Assembly (NCBI GenBank): GCA_018240065.1
Contig: JAFEGH010000009.1
Span: 62,001-126,000 of the forward strand
DNA length: 64,000 nt
Reading direction: 5' to 3'
DNA from: Verrucomicrobiota bacterium
GTDB lineage: Bacteria > Chlamydiota > Chlamydiia > Chlamydiales > Rhabdochlamydiaceae
Of the stretch, positions 52,621 through 61,275 are shown one piece after another (the stretch's first letter is position 1; each line of letters begins with the position of its first letter). The translations under genes and the position numbers were made by a program. Under the pieces are notes generated by a model, which searched no databases, had not been told where the DNA came from, and was given only the letters and a program-made list of their open reading frames with translations.

Positions 52621-52776
52621 GTCACTGCTCCTCGAAGAATATCCCAACAAGCTCAACACTTGAATTTGAAGTTGTTTGGGCGTAAATCCAACGTATGCAA
52701 TTTTTCAATTTACTTCTCTTCCGAATTTTTGGCAGTGTAGAAATGCATATAAAAAATTAAGTACAAGGCATCGCTC

Positions 52777-53187
52777 ATGAGACGATCCCGATTTTTACTC
52801 CTTCTTTTCTCTCTGATTTCTTGCGTTTCCATGGAAGCGCGGGAAAAGATCGACTCTTCTGCAGAAATGGAAATTAAAAAATATCCCTCTTCGATGCACA
52901 AAAATTACGCTCTCTTTCAAGAGAAATGCAGTCAATGCCATAGCCTCTCCGCTGCGATGAAAAGCGACGACGTTCTTCCTTCCTATTGGCAAAAGACTGT
53001 TGCGAAAATGCAAAAAAAGTCAGGATCCCACATCTCTGCGGAAGAGGCCCAGCAGATCTACGATTTCCTGGTCTATGACTCCAGCCAGCGGAGAAAACAA
53101 GATTTCGATGATCAGCTCTCCTCTCTTCCTCCCGACAAGCAGAAGAAAGAGAAAGATGCGCTAGATCAAGTCAAAAGCAAATACTAA
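52777..53187 (+). CDS. Small c-type cytochrome
   Basis: Protein of 136 residues with a signal peptide (MRRSRFLLLLFSLISCVSMEA) and one haem-binding site CSQCH at about residues 51-55. The sequence then resembles cytochrome c class I-like chains (YWQKTVAKMQKKSGSHISAEEAQQIYDFL), in which the Met of a KMQKKSG-type segment could be the second iron ligand. The C-terminal 40 residues are highly charged. Divergent from ccsB-ccsA, so the substrate lies next to its maturation system. Confidence 0.88.
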   Translation: MRRSRFLLLLFSLISCVSMEAREKIDSSAEMEIKKYPSSMHKNYALFQEKCSQCHSLSAAMKSDDVLPSYWQKTVAKMQKKSGSHISAEEAQQIYDFLVYDSSQRRKQDFDDQLSSLPPDKQKKEKDALDQVKSKY

Positions 53188-53207
53188 GGTCCCCTTGTAA
53201 AGCAGCG

Positions 53208-54395
53208 CTAGTCCGGAATGGACCTTTCGGAGGGAGGAAGCACAAAGACGTGCGTGAGTTCGTCGAGATTGCCAGCCGTGGAGATCGCTTCGATCTCGTA
53301 TGAAGAAGCTCCCTCTTTAAGCGTTTGAACGGAGGAGACGATCGCGACGCGGAATCCAGGAGGGAAGACGCCGTCGAGTCCCGTTGTCACAAGCAAATCG
53401 CCCGGAAGAAGGAGCTGGATCGCTTCTCCTTTTCGGGAAGCTGCGTAGGGTTCTCCCGAGCGCAGATCGCGCGCAGGCCCTTCAGAGTCAGGAAAATCAT
53501 AATTGAAGCCAATCCCTTTCAATACCTGGCTCCGCGAGCGCCATAGGGGATTGCTCGTTCCGCGCAGTTCTCCTTTGGCCAGATAAAAATCTCCCGACTG
53601 CTGCTGGAGCGTCTTTTTGAGTCGATTGAGATTTTGCGCCAGGATTTCGCTTTCCTCCTCTGAGGAAAAGAGGTCTTCCCGCAATTCAAGAGAGAAGATC
53701 AAAGAGTCCAAGTGTTCCAGCAAGTAGCGGTTTTGCTGGTTACCCCGCACAGCCCTGACAGAGGGAGCTAGTCTTGAGTCGGTGATCAGCCGGACGCGGG
53801 ATTGCCTGGAGCCGACGTACTCGACGACGCCTATGACCGATGTTCCCAAAAGGACAGGACTGTTCTTGGCGACAATTTTTTTCCCGAGCTTCTGGTTGTC
53901 TTTTTCTCCCAAATTGATCCAGACCGTACTGCTCCAGGAAGAGGGCTCCCGGAAGATCACTTTGCCAGGGAGGGAACAAATTTGCAGATCCAGAGCATTG
54001 TAGAGTTCCTGGCTGCGCCGTTTGAAAAATTCCTTCCAGAATCCTTCCTCGAAAGTGTCATGGGCAAGCGTTTTGTATCTCTGCGTCTGTTCCTGGATCC
54101 TGTCTTCGTAAAGAAGCCATTCCCTGACGTTCTCGATTTGGGAGCGTAAAAGCAGGTTCTCCTGAGACAGCCGCTCGATCTCGATAGCGTTGTCAGAAGA
54201 GCGGAAGTCGTTGGGAAAGGGAAGCGTCAGCAGGAAGAGGGTTTTTTCTTTCACGAAACTTAAGGATCGCCAGCAAGGCGCAAAAGAGCAGACGACTGTG
54301 GAACGGATCCTTTCCGACGCCCCTTTCGGCAGGCTCATCGCGCATAAGAAGAAGAGAAGCAGAAAGAGATAGGGCCGGTAGGAAACTCTGCGCAT
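53208..54395 (-). CDS. mreC: Rod shape-determining protein MreC
   Basis: Protein of 395 residues from ATG 54395 (a TTG at 54398 is equally placed relative to GAGGA). One N-terminal helix at about residues 9-27 anchors it, then a coiled coil at about 70-110, followed by the periplasmic beta-barrel MreC domain: VLLGTSVIGVVEYVGSRQSRVRLITD and GDLLVTTGLDGVFPPGFRVAIVSSV are recognisable. It is longer than usual because of an insertion at about 250-320. MreC connects MreB filaments with cell-wall enzymes. It is 13 bases downstream of aspC, in one transcript. Confidence 0.88.
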   Translation of the reverse strand: MRRVSYRPYLFLLLFFLCAMSLPKGASERIRSTVVCSFAPCWRSLSFVKEKTLFLLTLPFPNDFRSSDNAIEIERLSQENLLLRSQIENVREWLLYEDRIQEQTQRYKTLAHDTFEEGFWKEFFKRRSQELYNALDLQICSLPGKVIFREPSSWSSTVWINLGEKDNQKLGKKIVAKNSPVLLGTSVIGVVEYVGSRQSRVRLITDSRLAPSVRAVRGNQQNRYLLEHLDSLIFSLELREDLFSSEEESEILAQNLNRLKKTLQQQSGDFYLAKGELRGTSNPLWRSRSQVLKGIGFNYDFPDSEGPARDLRSGEPYAASRKGEAIQLLLPGDLLVTTGLDGVFPPGFRVAIVSSVQTLKEGASSYEIEAISTAGNLDELTHVFVLPPSERSIPD

Positions 54396-54408
54396 CAATC
54401 TTTATCCT

Positions 54409-55605
54409 CTATGATGTGACCGAGATGATTGCATTGACGACGTAGTCGATATTGCTTCTATTCAGCCCGCACACATTGATTCTACCGTCGCTGGGCATAT
54501 AAATCCCGAACTCAGCAGTAATTCTATCGACCTGGGACTTGTCGAGTCCTGAGAAGCCGAACATCCCTCGCCCGCGCTTGAGGTGGCTGAAATCAACGCG
54601 CTTGCTCTCAGCACTTAGCTGCTGCTCCAATAGAGCGCGCATCGCGTTGATACGTTCCCGCATCTCGGTCAGCTCGTCTTCCCACTTTTGACGAAGCGAT
54701 GAAGTGCTGAAAATGCAGGCAGCGATCTTTGCGCCATGCATCGGCGGATTGGAATAATTAGTCCGGATCATCTGTTTTACACGAGAAAGGATATGTTCTG
54801 CAATTTTCGAAGATTCGGAGACAATGAATAGACAGCCGACGCGCTCGCCGTAAAGAGAGAGGTTTTTAGCATTGGAAACAGCGACGAACATTTCCAGACC
54901 TTGATTCAAGAAGTACCGGATCGCTTCCGCGTCCTCTTCAATGCCCCGTCCGAATCCCTGATAGGCAAAGTCAAAGAAAGGGATCAATTTTTTTGCTTTG
55001 AAAAGTTCGCAGATCGCAGCCCATTGCTCGTTTGAAGGATCGCATCCCGTCGGATTATGACAGGAGGCGTGCAGAAGGACAACCGTACCGGGCTGGAGTT
55101 TTTCAAAGCAGGCGGCCATCTTGTCGAAGTCGGCTGCATGACTCTTACTGTCATAGTAGGGATACTGCTCCACTTTCAGCCCGCAATGGAAAAAGACACC
55201 GCGGTGGTTCGGCCAGGTGGGAGTGGATATCCAGATTGAGCGGTCGGCTTCTTCTTTCAGAAAGGTCCCTCCTGTTTTTAAGGCCCCCGTTCCTCCGACA
55301 GTCTGAAATGAGGCGATCCTTACTTTCTCTTTGTTCCAGGACTGTTTGCCGAAGACCAGAGCGCCCATCTGCTCCAGATACTGTTTTTCCCCATCGATCG
55401 GAAGATACTCTTTGCTTTTTTCCGTGTCCAAAAGAGCGGCTTCTGCGGATTTGACGCAGCCCAGGACCGGAGTCCTCAAATCTTCCGTTTTATAGAGGCC
55501 AACGCCCAGGTTCACCTTAGCCTTGCGCTCATCGTTTTGAAAAGCGGCCGTCAGGCCCAGGATGGGATCGGGCGGAGCGAGCGGAACTTTTTCGAAAAAA
55601 CTCAT
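54409..55605 (-). CDS. aspC: Aspartate/aromatic aminotransferase (PLP, class I)
   Basis: PLP-dependent aminotransferase of 398 residues, standard length for AspC/TyrB. The PLP lysine is Lys247 in VAVSNAKNLSLYGERVG. Further markers are VGLYKTEDLRTPVL, QTVGGTGALKTGG, HNPTGCDPSNEQW, PFFDFAYQGFGRG and GMFGFSGL. It transfers amino groups between aspartate or aromatic acids and 2-oxoglutarate. It heads the aspC-mreC unit, with GAGG before the ATG. Confidence 0.95.
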   Translation of the reverse strand: MSFFEKVPLAPPDPILGLTAAFQNDERKAKVNLGVGLYKTEDLRTPVLGCVKSAEAALLDTEKSKEYLPIDGEKQYLEQMGALVFGKQSWNKEKVRIASFQTVGGTGALKTGGTFLKEEADRSIWISTPTWPNHRGVFFHCGLKVEQYPYYDSKSHAADFDKMAACFEKLQPGTVVLLHASCHNPTGCDPSNEQWAAICELFKAKKLIPFFDFAYQGFGRGIEEDAEAIRYFLNQGLEMFVAVSNAKNLSLYGERVGCLFIVSESSKIAEHILSRVKQMIRTNYSNPPMHGAKIAACIFSTSSLRQKWEDELTEMRERINAMRALLEQQLSAESKRVDFSHLKRGRGMFGFSGLDKSQVDRITAEFGIYMPSDGRINVCGLNRSNIDYVVNAIISVTS

Positions 55606-55720
55606 GAGTAAACCTCGAGCTCATTACTACGAATTTTTTTACAGAACAGGATCGTCATTCTTTTTTTTAAAGTGGAGCTAAATCTGCTCTTCGATCTAAA
55701 ATCCCCGTATTCTCCATGAT

Positions 55721-55793
55721 GGGGCGTTAGCTCAGTTGGTAGAGCGCTACGATGGCATTGTAGAGGTCAGCGGTTCGAGACCGCTACGCTCCA
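55721..55793 (+). tRNA. tRNA-Ala (anticodon GGC)
   Basis: The 73 bases fold as a complete tRNA: 7-pair acceptor stem, D arm, anticodon stem 5 with loop ATGGCAT (anticodon GGC), 5-base variable loop and T arm with TTCGAGA. The acceptor stem has G3-U70, the identity pair of alanine tRNA. CCA is not encoded; a T-run follows at once. A possible -10 is TAAAAT at 55697. The last 10 bases overlap the 3' end of the MFS gene on the other strand. Confidence 0.95.
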
Positions 55794-57046
55794 GTTTTTT
55801 TTACCATCTTATCCTTCAACTTCCCTTTCAACACCAGCGTCACCAAGGCCAAAAATATGAACAGGGCGGCACTTGGGTAGAAAACGGAAATATCGAAATT
55901 TCCTACACTCGACGCAAAAACTGGTACAACCATCCAGCCGAGCGACATCATCGACTGGCTCAATCCCATCGCTTTTCCCTGGATCGCCTTTGGGGCGGCC
56001 ATCGAGCATAGGTTCATTGTGTTGCTAAAGGCGAAAGCGGAACCGATGGCACCGATGAAATAGATCCAGGAAAACATCCAAAAGGTTGATCCAACAGAAC
56101 AGAGTAGCACGAAGAGGGCTGCAATAAAAAGTCCGATGATCGCAGTTTTTATAGTCGAAAATTTTCGGAGCAGCATGGGGTTGACGAATGATCCGCCGAA
56201 CACCCACAAAATTCCCAATAAAACCAGTCCCCAGGAAATCACCTGCTGCGAGACCCTGAACTTCTCCATAGTAAATGCCCCGTACCACTGCACGCTCATT
56301 CCCCATCCGATAGTCCAAAACAAAAGGATCAGAAAAAAAGGACGGATCGCTTTGATTTTCGTCGCTGTGATCACGTTGCTAATCCCCTTCATAATATCGA
56401 TCCTCACACCCTTTTCCACAGGATGGGTTTCTTTAAACATTTTGGCAATCGCCAGAAGAGTCGCCAAAGAGAGAAGGATCGTCACATAAAAGGGAATGGT
56501 AGGTCCGAAATACGAGGATACGGAAGGGTCGGAAAGATACCCGCCGACCAGAATTGCCAGCGGCCAGCTGAACCCCCACACGACAGTCATCCATCCAAAA
56601 TTCCGGGCTCGCGATTTCTCATCCGTGCTCAAATCTGCGATCGCCGCAAGGCAGATGCTCAAATTGCCGGAAAAGAACCCGGACCAAAGCCGACTGACCA
56701 ATAGAATTAAATAGCTATGCATAGAGATCCCTATTGCGGAAACAAGGTATCCCAATGTGCCTCCGATAATCGTCGCATAAAAGGCCTTTTTGCGGCCAAA
56801 GCGGTCGGCGATATCGCCAAGCAGCGGGGCTCCAAAGAATGTCATCAGGGGGAATGCGAGAAATAAAATTCCGAGCAAAGTATTGCGCGTATCGAGTCCA
56901 GTGTCGGGCGAGAGCATGCCATATTCAGGTTTCAACATGAGCGGTGCGAAAAGAATGAAGACAAGTCCAAAACCAAAATTGTCTATACAGGAGACGAACA
57001 GAACTGAGAAGAAAGTTTTCTTTCGCTGTAAAGCGGCTTTACTCAT
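55784..57046 (-). CDS. Major facilitator superfamily transporter, second copy
   Basis: Protein of 420 residues from ATG 57046 with GAGAGG upstream; an in-frame extension to 57118 adds a polar stretch and is rejected. About 12 helices; the MFS signature is GAPLLGDIADRFGRKKAFY between helices 2 and 3. It shares DNFGFGL, CLAAIADLSTDE-like and other blocks with the carrier at 10675-11928, so the two are paralogues. The stop codon falls inside the tRNA-Ala gene. Substrate unknown. Confidence 0.88.
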   Translation of the reverse strand: MSKAALQRKKTFFSVLFVSCIDNFGFGLVFILFAPLMLKPEYGMLSPDTGLDTRNTLLGILFLAFPLMTFFGAPLLGDIADRFGRKKAFYATIIGGTLGYLVSAIGISMHSYLILLVSRLWSGFFSGNLSICLAAIADLSTDEKSRARNFGWMTVVWGFSWPLAILVGGYLSDPSVSSYFGPTIPFYVTILLSLATLLAIAKMFKETHPVEKGVRIDIMKGISNVITATKIKAIRPFFLILLFWTIGWGMSVQWYGAFTMEKFRVSQQVISWGLVLLGILWVFGGSFVNPMLLRKFSTIKTAIIGLFIAALFVLLCSVGSTFWMFSWIYFIGAIGSAFAFSNTMNLCSMAAPKAIQGKAMGLSQSMMSLGWMVVPVFASSVGNFDISVFYPSAALFIFLALVTLVLKGKLKDKMVKKTGA

Positions 57047-57164
57047 GTTGCCTCTCTCCCTTAATTTCCGTTTAAACCCAATCAGCTGCCTCAGATGGCC
57101 TGGGGATGGTCTGCCCACTCAATTGGGTTTTAATTCAAAGAGGAGAATTTGTCATTACTTGTTG

Positions 57165-57806
57165 CTAATTGAGCCCTTCGAATAATGAGACCATGCGCGT
57201 CCGCAGCGCGTCGCGAATGGCTGGATTTGCTTTTTCAGGCGAGCCGACATCAAACGGAGGCTGGGGATCGTACTCGATGCCCAGCTGGATCGCTTGAGCG
57301 AATTGGGGGCCCGCTATCTTGGCTGCGAGCATCAGGGCCATATCGATCCCCGCGGAGACTCCTGCTGCGGTCAGCACTTTCCCATCTTCAACGACACGCT
57401 CTCGGACAGGCTTTGCCCCCCATCTGGTCAAACGATCAAACGCTGCCCAATGCGTCGTTGCCCGCAGTCCCGACAATATTCCTGCCGCGCCCAAAATCAA
57501 ACTGCCGGTGCAGACAGAAGCCGTCCAGGTTGTCGTATTGTGGATGGAATGCACCCAATCGAGCATTTCCGGATGATCGCGCAGCGTCGCCGCATTTCCA
57601 GCGCCGGGAATTACCAGGAGGTCCGCACGGAGGACGTCGGAAATAGCTTTGTCGGCAATCAACGCAAGACCTGAATCTGTGCGCACAGGTCCTAAGCTCT
57701 TTGCAACCCGCTGCACTTGGGCGCCGGGAAGGCGGCAAAGAATTTCATGGGGCCCTATCGCATCCAGAGCTGTCATTCCATCATAGAACAAGAATACGAT
57801 TTGCAT
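57165..57806 (-). CDS. DJ-1/PfpI family protein, isonitrile hydratase-like
   Basis: Protein of 213 residues with AGGAG before ATG 57806. DJ-1/PfpI fold signatures: MQIVFLFYDGMTALDAIGP at the start (Asp15), LLVIPGAG, and the nucleophile elbow ASVCTGSLILGAAGIL with Cys99-Thr100. Asp15, Cys99 and Thr100 correspond to the Asp, Cys and Thr catalytic residues described for isonitrile hydratase, which converts isonitriles to N-substituted formamides. Other members act as glyoxalases or chaperones, so the substrate is uncertain. It is a single gene downstream of the mtn terminator. Confidence 0.88.
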   Translation of the reverse strand: MQIVFLFYDGMTALDAIGPHEILCRLPGAQVQRVAKSLGPVRTDSGLALIADKAISDVLRADLLVIPGAGNAATLRDHPEMLDWVHSIHNTTTWTASVCTGSLILGAAGILSGLRATTHWAAFDRLTRWGAKPVRERVVEDGKVLTAAGVSAGIDMALMLAAKIAGPQFAQAIQLGIEYDPQPPFDVGSPEKANPAIRDALRTRMVSLFEGLN

Positions 57807-57889
57807 TTCTTTACTCCTCTCTTAAGAAGATGAAAAAATTATCCATGCTATGCGATGGCTTACAGGCGCGACCCCATCTCTTACGCCGT

Positions 57890-57923
57890 TAAAGAATAAT
57901 AGCGAGCCGCAGTCGCGGCTCGC
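57890..57923 (-). terminator. Intrinsic terminator of the mtn operon
   Basis: A perfect nine-pair GC-rich stem (57902-57910 with 57915-57923), four-base loop, and on the minus strand a T-rich tail (complement of 57890-57901). It is 11 bases after the mtnA stop. Confidence 0.82.
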
Positions 57924-57934
57924 AAACAAAGACA

Positions 57935-59011
57935 TCACTTAGGCGGAACGGCTTTGTAGAACTCTTCTAATGACAAAGAGCCCTTGTCGAGAATGTAGCT
58001 TGCGACAAGGGACGCAGGAGTGACATCGAACGCAGGATTGTAAACCGTCGCATTGAGTGGACTCCACCGCACCGAGCCAAAACTCCCAGAAGCCCCTTTG
58101 ACCTCATCAGGAGAGCGCTCTTCGATTTTGATGTGTTCTCCATCCTGGCAATAAGGATCAATCGTCGTGTAGGGGGCCACGACATGAAACGGGATGCCGT
58201 GGTGATGCGCAAGAACCGCTACTGAGTAGGTGCCAATTTTATTGGCAAAATCTCCATTGGCGGCGATCCTGTCTGCGCCCACTAGCACTCGGTCGATCTT
58301 GCCCTGCTGCATCAAAGTTGCAGCCATGTTGTCGCAGATCAGGGTATAGGGAATACCGCTTCGTTCCAATTCCCATGCAGTCAGTCTCCCGCCTTGTAAA
58401 AGTGGGCGCGTTTCGCAGGCGTAGACGTGGATCTTCTTTCCCAGGGCATGCGCTGTTTTGATGACGCCCAGCGCTGTTCCGATTCCAGCTGTGGCAAGAC
58501 TCCCGGTGTTGCAATAGGTCAGAATGCGCTCGCCGGGTTGAATGAGCTCAGCGCCTGCTGCTCCCATCGCCTGGCACAGAGCGATATCTTCATTGAAAAT
58601 CGCTTCGACTTCGTTCAAGACTGCGCTGCGGAAGTCGCTTTGCCCTGCCATCGCAGCCAATACGCGGTCGATATAAATCGACAGATTGACAGCGGTCGGC
58701 CGCGACTTGCGCAAGAGCTCTGCAGCGTTTTCAAGCCCTTGTCTCGACTCTCCCTGCTGGGCCAATTGCGCCAGAGAGCATATAGCGGCGATCCCAATCA
58801 GGGGAGCTCCTCTCACTTTGAGAGCGACGATGATCTCGCGCATCTGCTCGGGCGTTTTGACATCGATCCAGACTTCTTCCAAAGGCAATTTTTGCTGGTC
58901 GAGAACCAATAAACTCCCTTTATCGTAGCGGACAGCAAGGCTATTCAAAGGCGGCAGGGCTGCAAATCCTTTGACAGAAAGAAGAAGCAGAAAGATGAGC
59001 GTTCTTAACAT
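57935..59011 (-). CDS. mtnA: Methylthioribose-1-phosphate isomerase with hydrophobic leader
   Basis: Enzyme of the methionine salvage pathway, converting methylthioribose-1-phosphate to methylthioribulose-1-phosphate; 358 residues from ATG 59011. Family motifs: LDQQKLP, KVRGAPLIGI (about 65-74), catalytic Cys167 in TYCNTGSLATAG and catalytic Asp247 in VLVGADRIAANGDFANKIGTY. Unusually, the normal N-terminus is preceded by MLRTLIFLLLLSVKGFA, which reads as a signal peptide with cleavage after Ala17. MtnA is ordinarily cytoplasmic. Last gene of the mtnC-mtnB-mtnA unit, 8 bases after mtnB. Confidence 0.93.
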   Translation of the reverse strand: MLRTLIFLLLLSVKGFAALPPLNSLAVRYDKGSLLVLDQQKLPLEEVWIDVKTPEQMREIIVALKVRGAPLIGIAAICSLAQLAQQGESRQGLENAAELLRKSRPTAVNLSIYIDRVLAAMAGQSDFRSAVLNEVEAIFNEDIALCQAMGAAGAELIQPGERILTYCNTGSLATAGIGTALGVIKTAHALGKKIHVYACETRPLLQGGRLTAWELERSGIPYTLICDNMAATLMQQGKIDRVLVGADRIAANGDFANKIGTYSVAVLAHHHGIPFHVVAPYTTIDPYCQDGEHIKIEERSPDEVKGASGSFGSVRWSPLNATVYNPAFDVTPASLVASYILDKGSLSLEEFYKAVPPK

Positions 59012-59019
59012 AATATTAC

Positions 59020-59691
59020 CTAGTGAAGTGTTCGCGATTTCAGTTCGCACTCAAATAGAAACTCAAAAGCCTCTGTGCGGATTTTGGCCTCTCTGACGTC
59101 TTTTCCCCATGTATAGAGTCCGTGTCCCCGGAGAAAGAAACCTGGTGTCCCAGGATGCGTTTTCAGGTATTCAGCGACCTGCAATGCCAGAGCGGCATAG
59201 TCCTGACTGTTTTCGAAAATGGGGAGCTCAAGAGTGCTTTCATGCGTTGCAATGCCTGTAAACACCTTGTGGATCTCATACCCTTCAGTGACCAAGGCTG
59301 TCTTGGGGGCAAGCAGCCGCGAGAGCACCGTCCCGCTGACAGAATGCGTATGAAGCACTGATCCGACCTCCGGTAACTGGCGATAGACAAGAGTATGCAA
59401 TGCTGTTTCCGCAGAAGGTTTTTTTGAAGTGTGCAGCGCTTTTCCCTGAAGGTCGACAAGGATCACATCATCCGTTGTGAGTTCCCCTTTGTGCTTGCCT
59501 GAGACTGTGATCGCAATCAGATCGGAATCGATCCTTGCAGAGAAGTTTCCAGCTGTCGCTGAACACAGATGAAGATCATTGAAAAAATGACCCACGCGCA
59601 CCAGTTCGTCAGCAGATTTGGCAAAATCGGGTATCTCCAGGCTTGCGAATCCGAAAAGAGGCATTAGAAGAAAGAGGTAAATATATTTCAT
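59020..59691 (-). CDS. mtnB: Methylthioribulose-1-phosphate dehydratase-like class II aldolase with signal peptide
   Basis: Protein of 223 residues in the class II aldolase/adducin fold. Zn ligands: HTHS (His114, His116) and the later His190 in RGHGLYTWGKD. SATAGNFSAR and ITVSGKHKG are the substrate-binding segments. The N-terminus MKYIYLFLLMPLFGFA is a convincing signal peptide (cleavage after Ala16). It dehydrates methylthioribulose-1-phosphate. A related aldolase of 5-deoxyribose salvage has the same fold and cannot be fully excluded, but the presence of mtnC favours methionine salvage. The ATG overlaps the mtnC stop by four bases (ATGA). Confidence 0.9.
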   Translation of the reverse strand: MKYIYLFLLMPLFGFASLEIPDFAKSADELVRVGHFFNDLHLCSATAGNFSARIDSDLIAITVSGKHKGELTTDDVILVDLQGKALHTSKKPSAETALHTLVYRQLPEVGSVLHTHSVSGTVLSRLLAPKTALVTEGYEIHKVFTGIATHESTLELPIFENSQDYAALALQVAEYLKTHPGTPGFFLRGHGLYTWGKDVREAKIRTEAFEFLFECELKSRTLH

Positions 59692-60401
59692 CTGATCGCT
59701 ATCTCGTTAAAATTGGTTGCACAGGGATGCCCGCTGTCATTGAAAGGAGCTGCATCACGGGCGATAAGGACCGTTTGCATGCCGGCTGATTTCGCGGCAT
59801 TCAGCTCTTCGACCATATCGGAGAGAAAAAGAATCCGTTCAGGGGAGATCCCCATCTGCTCGGCGATTTTCACATAGGAGGCGCGCTCTTTTTTTCCGCC
59901 GACTCGCGTATCATAATTGCCGGAGAAAAGAGAGTCCATGTCTCCATGGTCGGAGTAACCAAAGAGAAGTTTTTGCGCATCGACAGATCCTGAGGAATAC
60001 ACATAAAGGGAGATCCCTTCATTTTTCCAATGCGTCAGCTGTCCATAGGCATCGTCATAGACGTGGCCCTTGAACACTCCCTGTCTGAATCCTTCTTCCC
60101 ACATCATCCCCTGTAATGATTTGAGCGGGGTGATTTTTTTATCCTGCGCCATCCATTCATGCAAAGTTGGCACAACATCCTCGGAAGAAACATTTGCAAT
60201 TTTCTGAACATCTTCAAGGATAGCCTTGACTTCGCTCTCATTGCGATGAGCCATCACAAAGCTGTCTACATTCTGCTTGGCATAGGGGAATAGAGTGTCG
60301 TGAACAAAAGATATCGATGTGGTCGTCCCTTCGATGTCAGTGAGAACGGCATCGACCGGGCTGGTAATATGCAAAAGGGCGGCTAAAAAGTGGCCGATCA
60401 T
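59688..60401 (-). CDS. mtnC: Acireductone synthase (enolase-phosphatase E1) with N-terminal extension
   Basis: HAD-superfamily phosphatase of 237 residues converting 2,3-diketo-5-methylthiopentyl-1-phosphate to acireductone. GGAGG is five bases before ATG 60401. The nucleophile motif is LTDIEGTTTSISFVHD (Asp22), with VYSSGSVDAQKLLFG and ILFLSDMVEELNAA further on, all E1-specific. The HAD core normally starts almost at residue 1; here about 17 residues come first (MIGHFLAALLHITSPVDA), a short hydrophobic leader. It is a weaker signal peptide than those of MtnA and MtnB. First gene of the salvage unit. Confidence 0.93.
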   Translation of the reverse strand: MIGHFLAALLHITSPVDAVLTDIEGTTTSISFVHDTLFPYAKQNVDSFVMAHRNESEVKAILEDVQKIANVSSEDVVPTLHEWMAQDKKITPLKSLQGMMWEEGFRQGVFKGHVYDDAYGQLTHWKNEGISLYVYSSGSVDAQKLLFGYSDHGDMDSLFSGNYDTRVGGKKERASYVKIAEQMGISPERILFLSDMVEELNAAKSAGMQTVLIARDAAPFNDSGHPCATNFNEIAIR

Positions 60402-60680
60402 AAAAACCTCCAAAAATGGAATCGAGAGATTGTGTCTTTTAGCCGCTTTTTCTGTCTGTCATTTTGTTAAGATTCGATATTTGTGTCCATATTGCGATCA
60501 TTGAATCGCACAGATCCATATTTTTATTTCAGTAACCCGATACGCCTCATATACCTGATCATCTCTTCGCCTAATATTGAGATATGCTCATCTCATTTTT
60601 TCAAGTTTTAACAAGTATTCTAAATAAGAATGAAACCGCCATAAAATGGTGCCAACAACTAGAAACGGATTATGCAAAGT

Positions 60681-61127
60681 CTAATTCTGATTTTCCATAA
60701 GTTGATCTCTTTTATGTTCAAATGGCCATATTGAATTTTCCTTTATCACAATTTGACCTTCTAACCAATTTCCTTCGAAATCCCTTTCTCCTTTATTGGG
60801 GCGGTTCGTGGTAAAATAGACTTTTGCCGTTCTTGCAATGATTTCTTCATCAGCCCATTTATCAAAAGTTAGGGTTACATTTTTAATTGGTTCTTTCCAG
60901 GCGTCTTTAAAACCAAAAAGAGTTTTGGAACCCAAATCAGTGTCAAAGGCGCGTGTTCTTTCTACTGGAAAAAAAACAGTGTCAGGCTTGAATTTGAAGA
61001 TATCCACGGTATTGTTTTGATAGGCAATAAAAACCTCTTTACCAAGAGTCGCTTTATATCCTTTTTCGCACATCTCTTTCCATGCGCGTTGTAACGCATC
61101 TCCTACCGTCGCTTCTTTAACGCTCAT
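60681..61127 (-). CDS. Hypothetical protein
   Basis: Protein of 148 residues; ATG 61127 is chosen because GGAG is seven bases upstream, while ATG 61133 lies almost on it. No domain was recognised. It begins MSVKEATVGDALQRAWKEMCEKG and is a mix of helix and strand with many Lys/Asp/Glu and aromatic residues; no signal peptide or membrane helix. It lies alone between mtnC and the dinG-like gene, with AT-rich noncoding DNA on both sides, and may be an acquired gene. The 279-base stretch between it and mtnC holds nothing else visible. Confidence 0.7.
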   Translation of the reverse strand: MSVKEATVGDALQRAWKEMCEKGYKATLGKEVFIAYQNNTVDIFKFKPDTVFFPVERTRAFDTDLGSKTLFGFKDAWKEPIKNVTLTFDKWADEEIIARTAKVYFTTNRPNKGERDFEGNWLEGQIVIKENSIWPFEHKRDQLMENQN

Positions 61128-61275
61128 ATACATACTCCAATAAATTCATGTGGTACATTCGATTTGGATAGTAAACTATACAGCTGAACATTAGTTTGTT
61201 TGTAAAGGCAGACAAACATGAAGTGCTGTATTCGTAAATTGTGAGAGTGTAGCACAGCCCTAACTCAGAAGAAAT

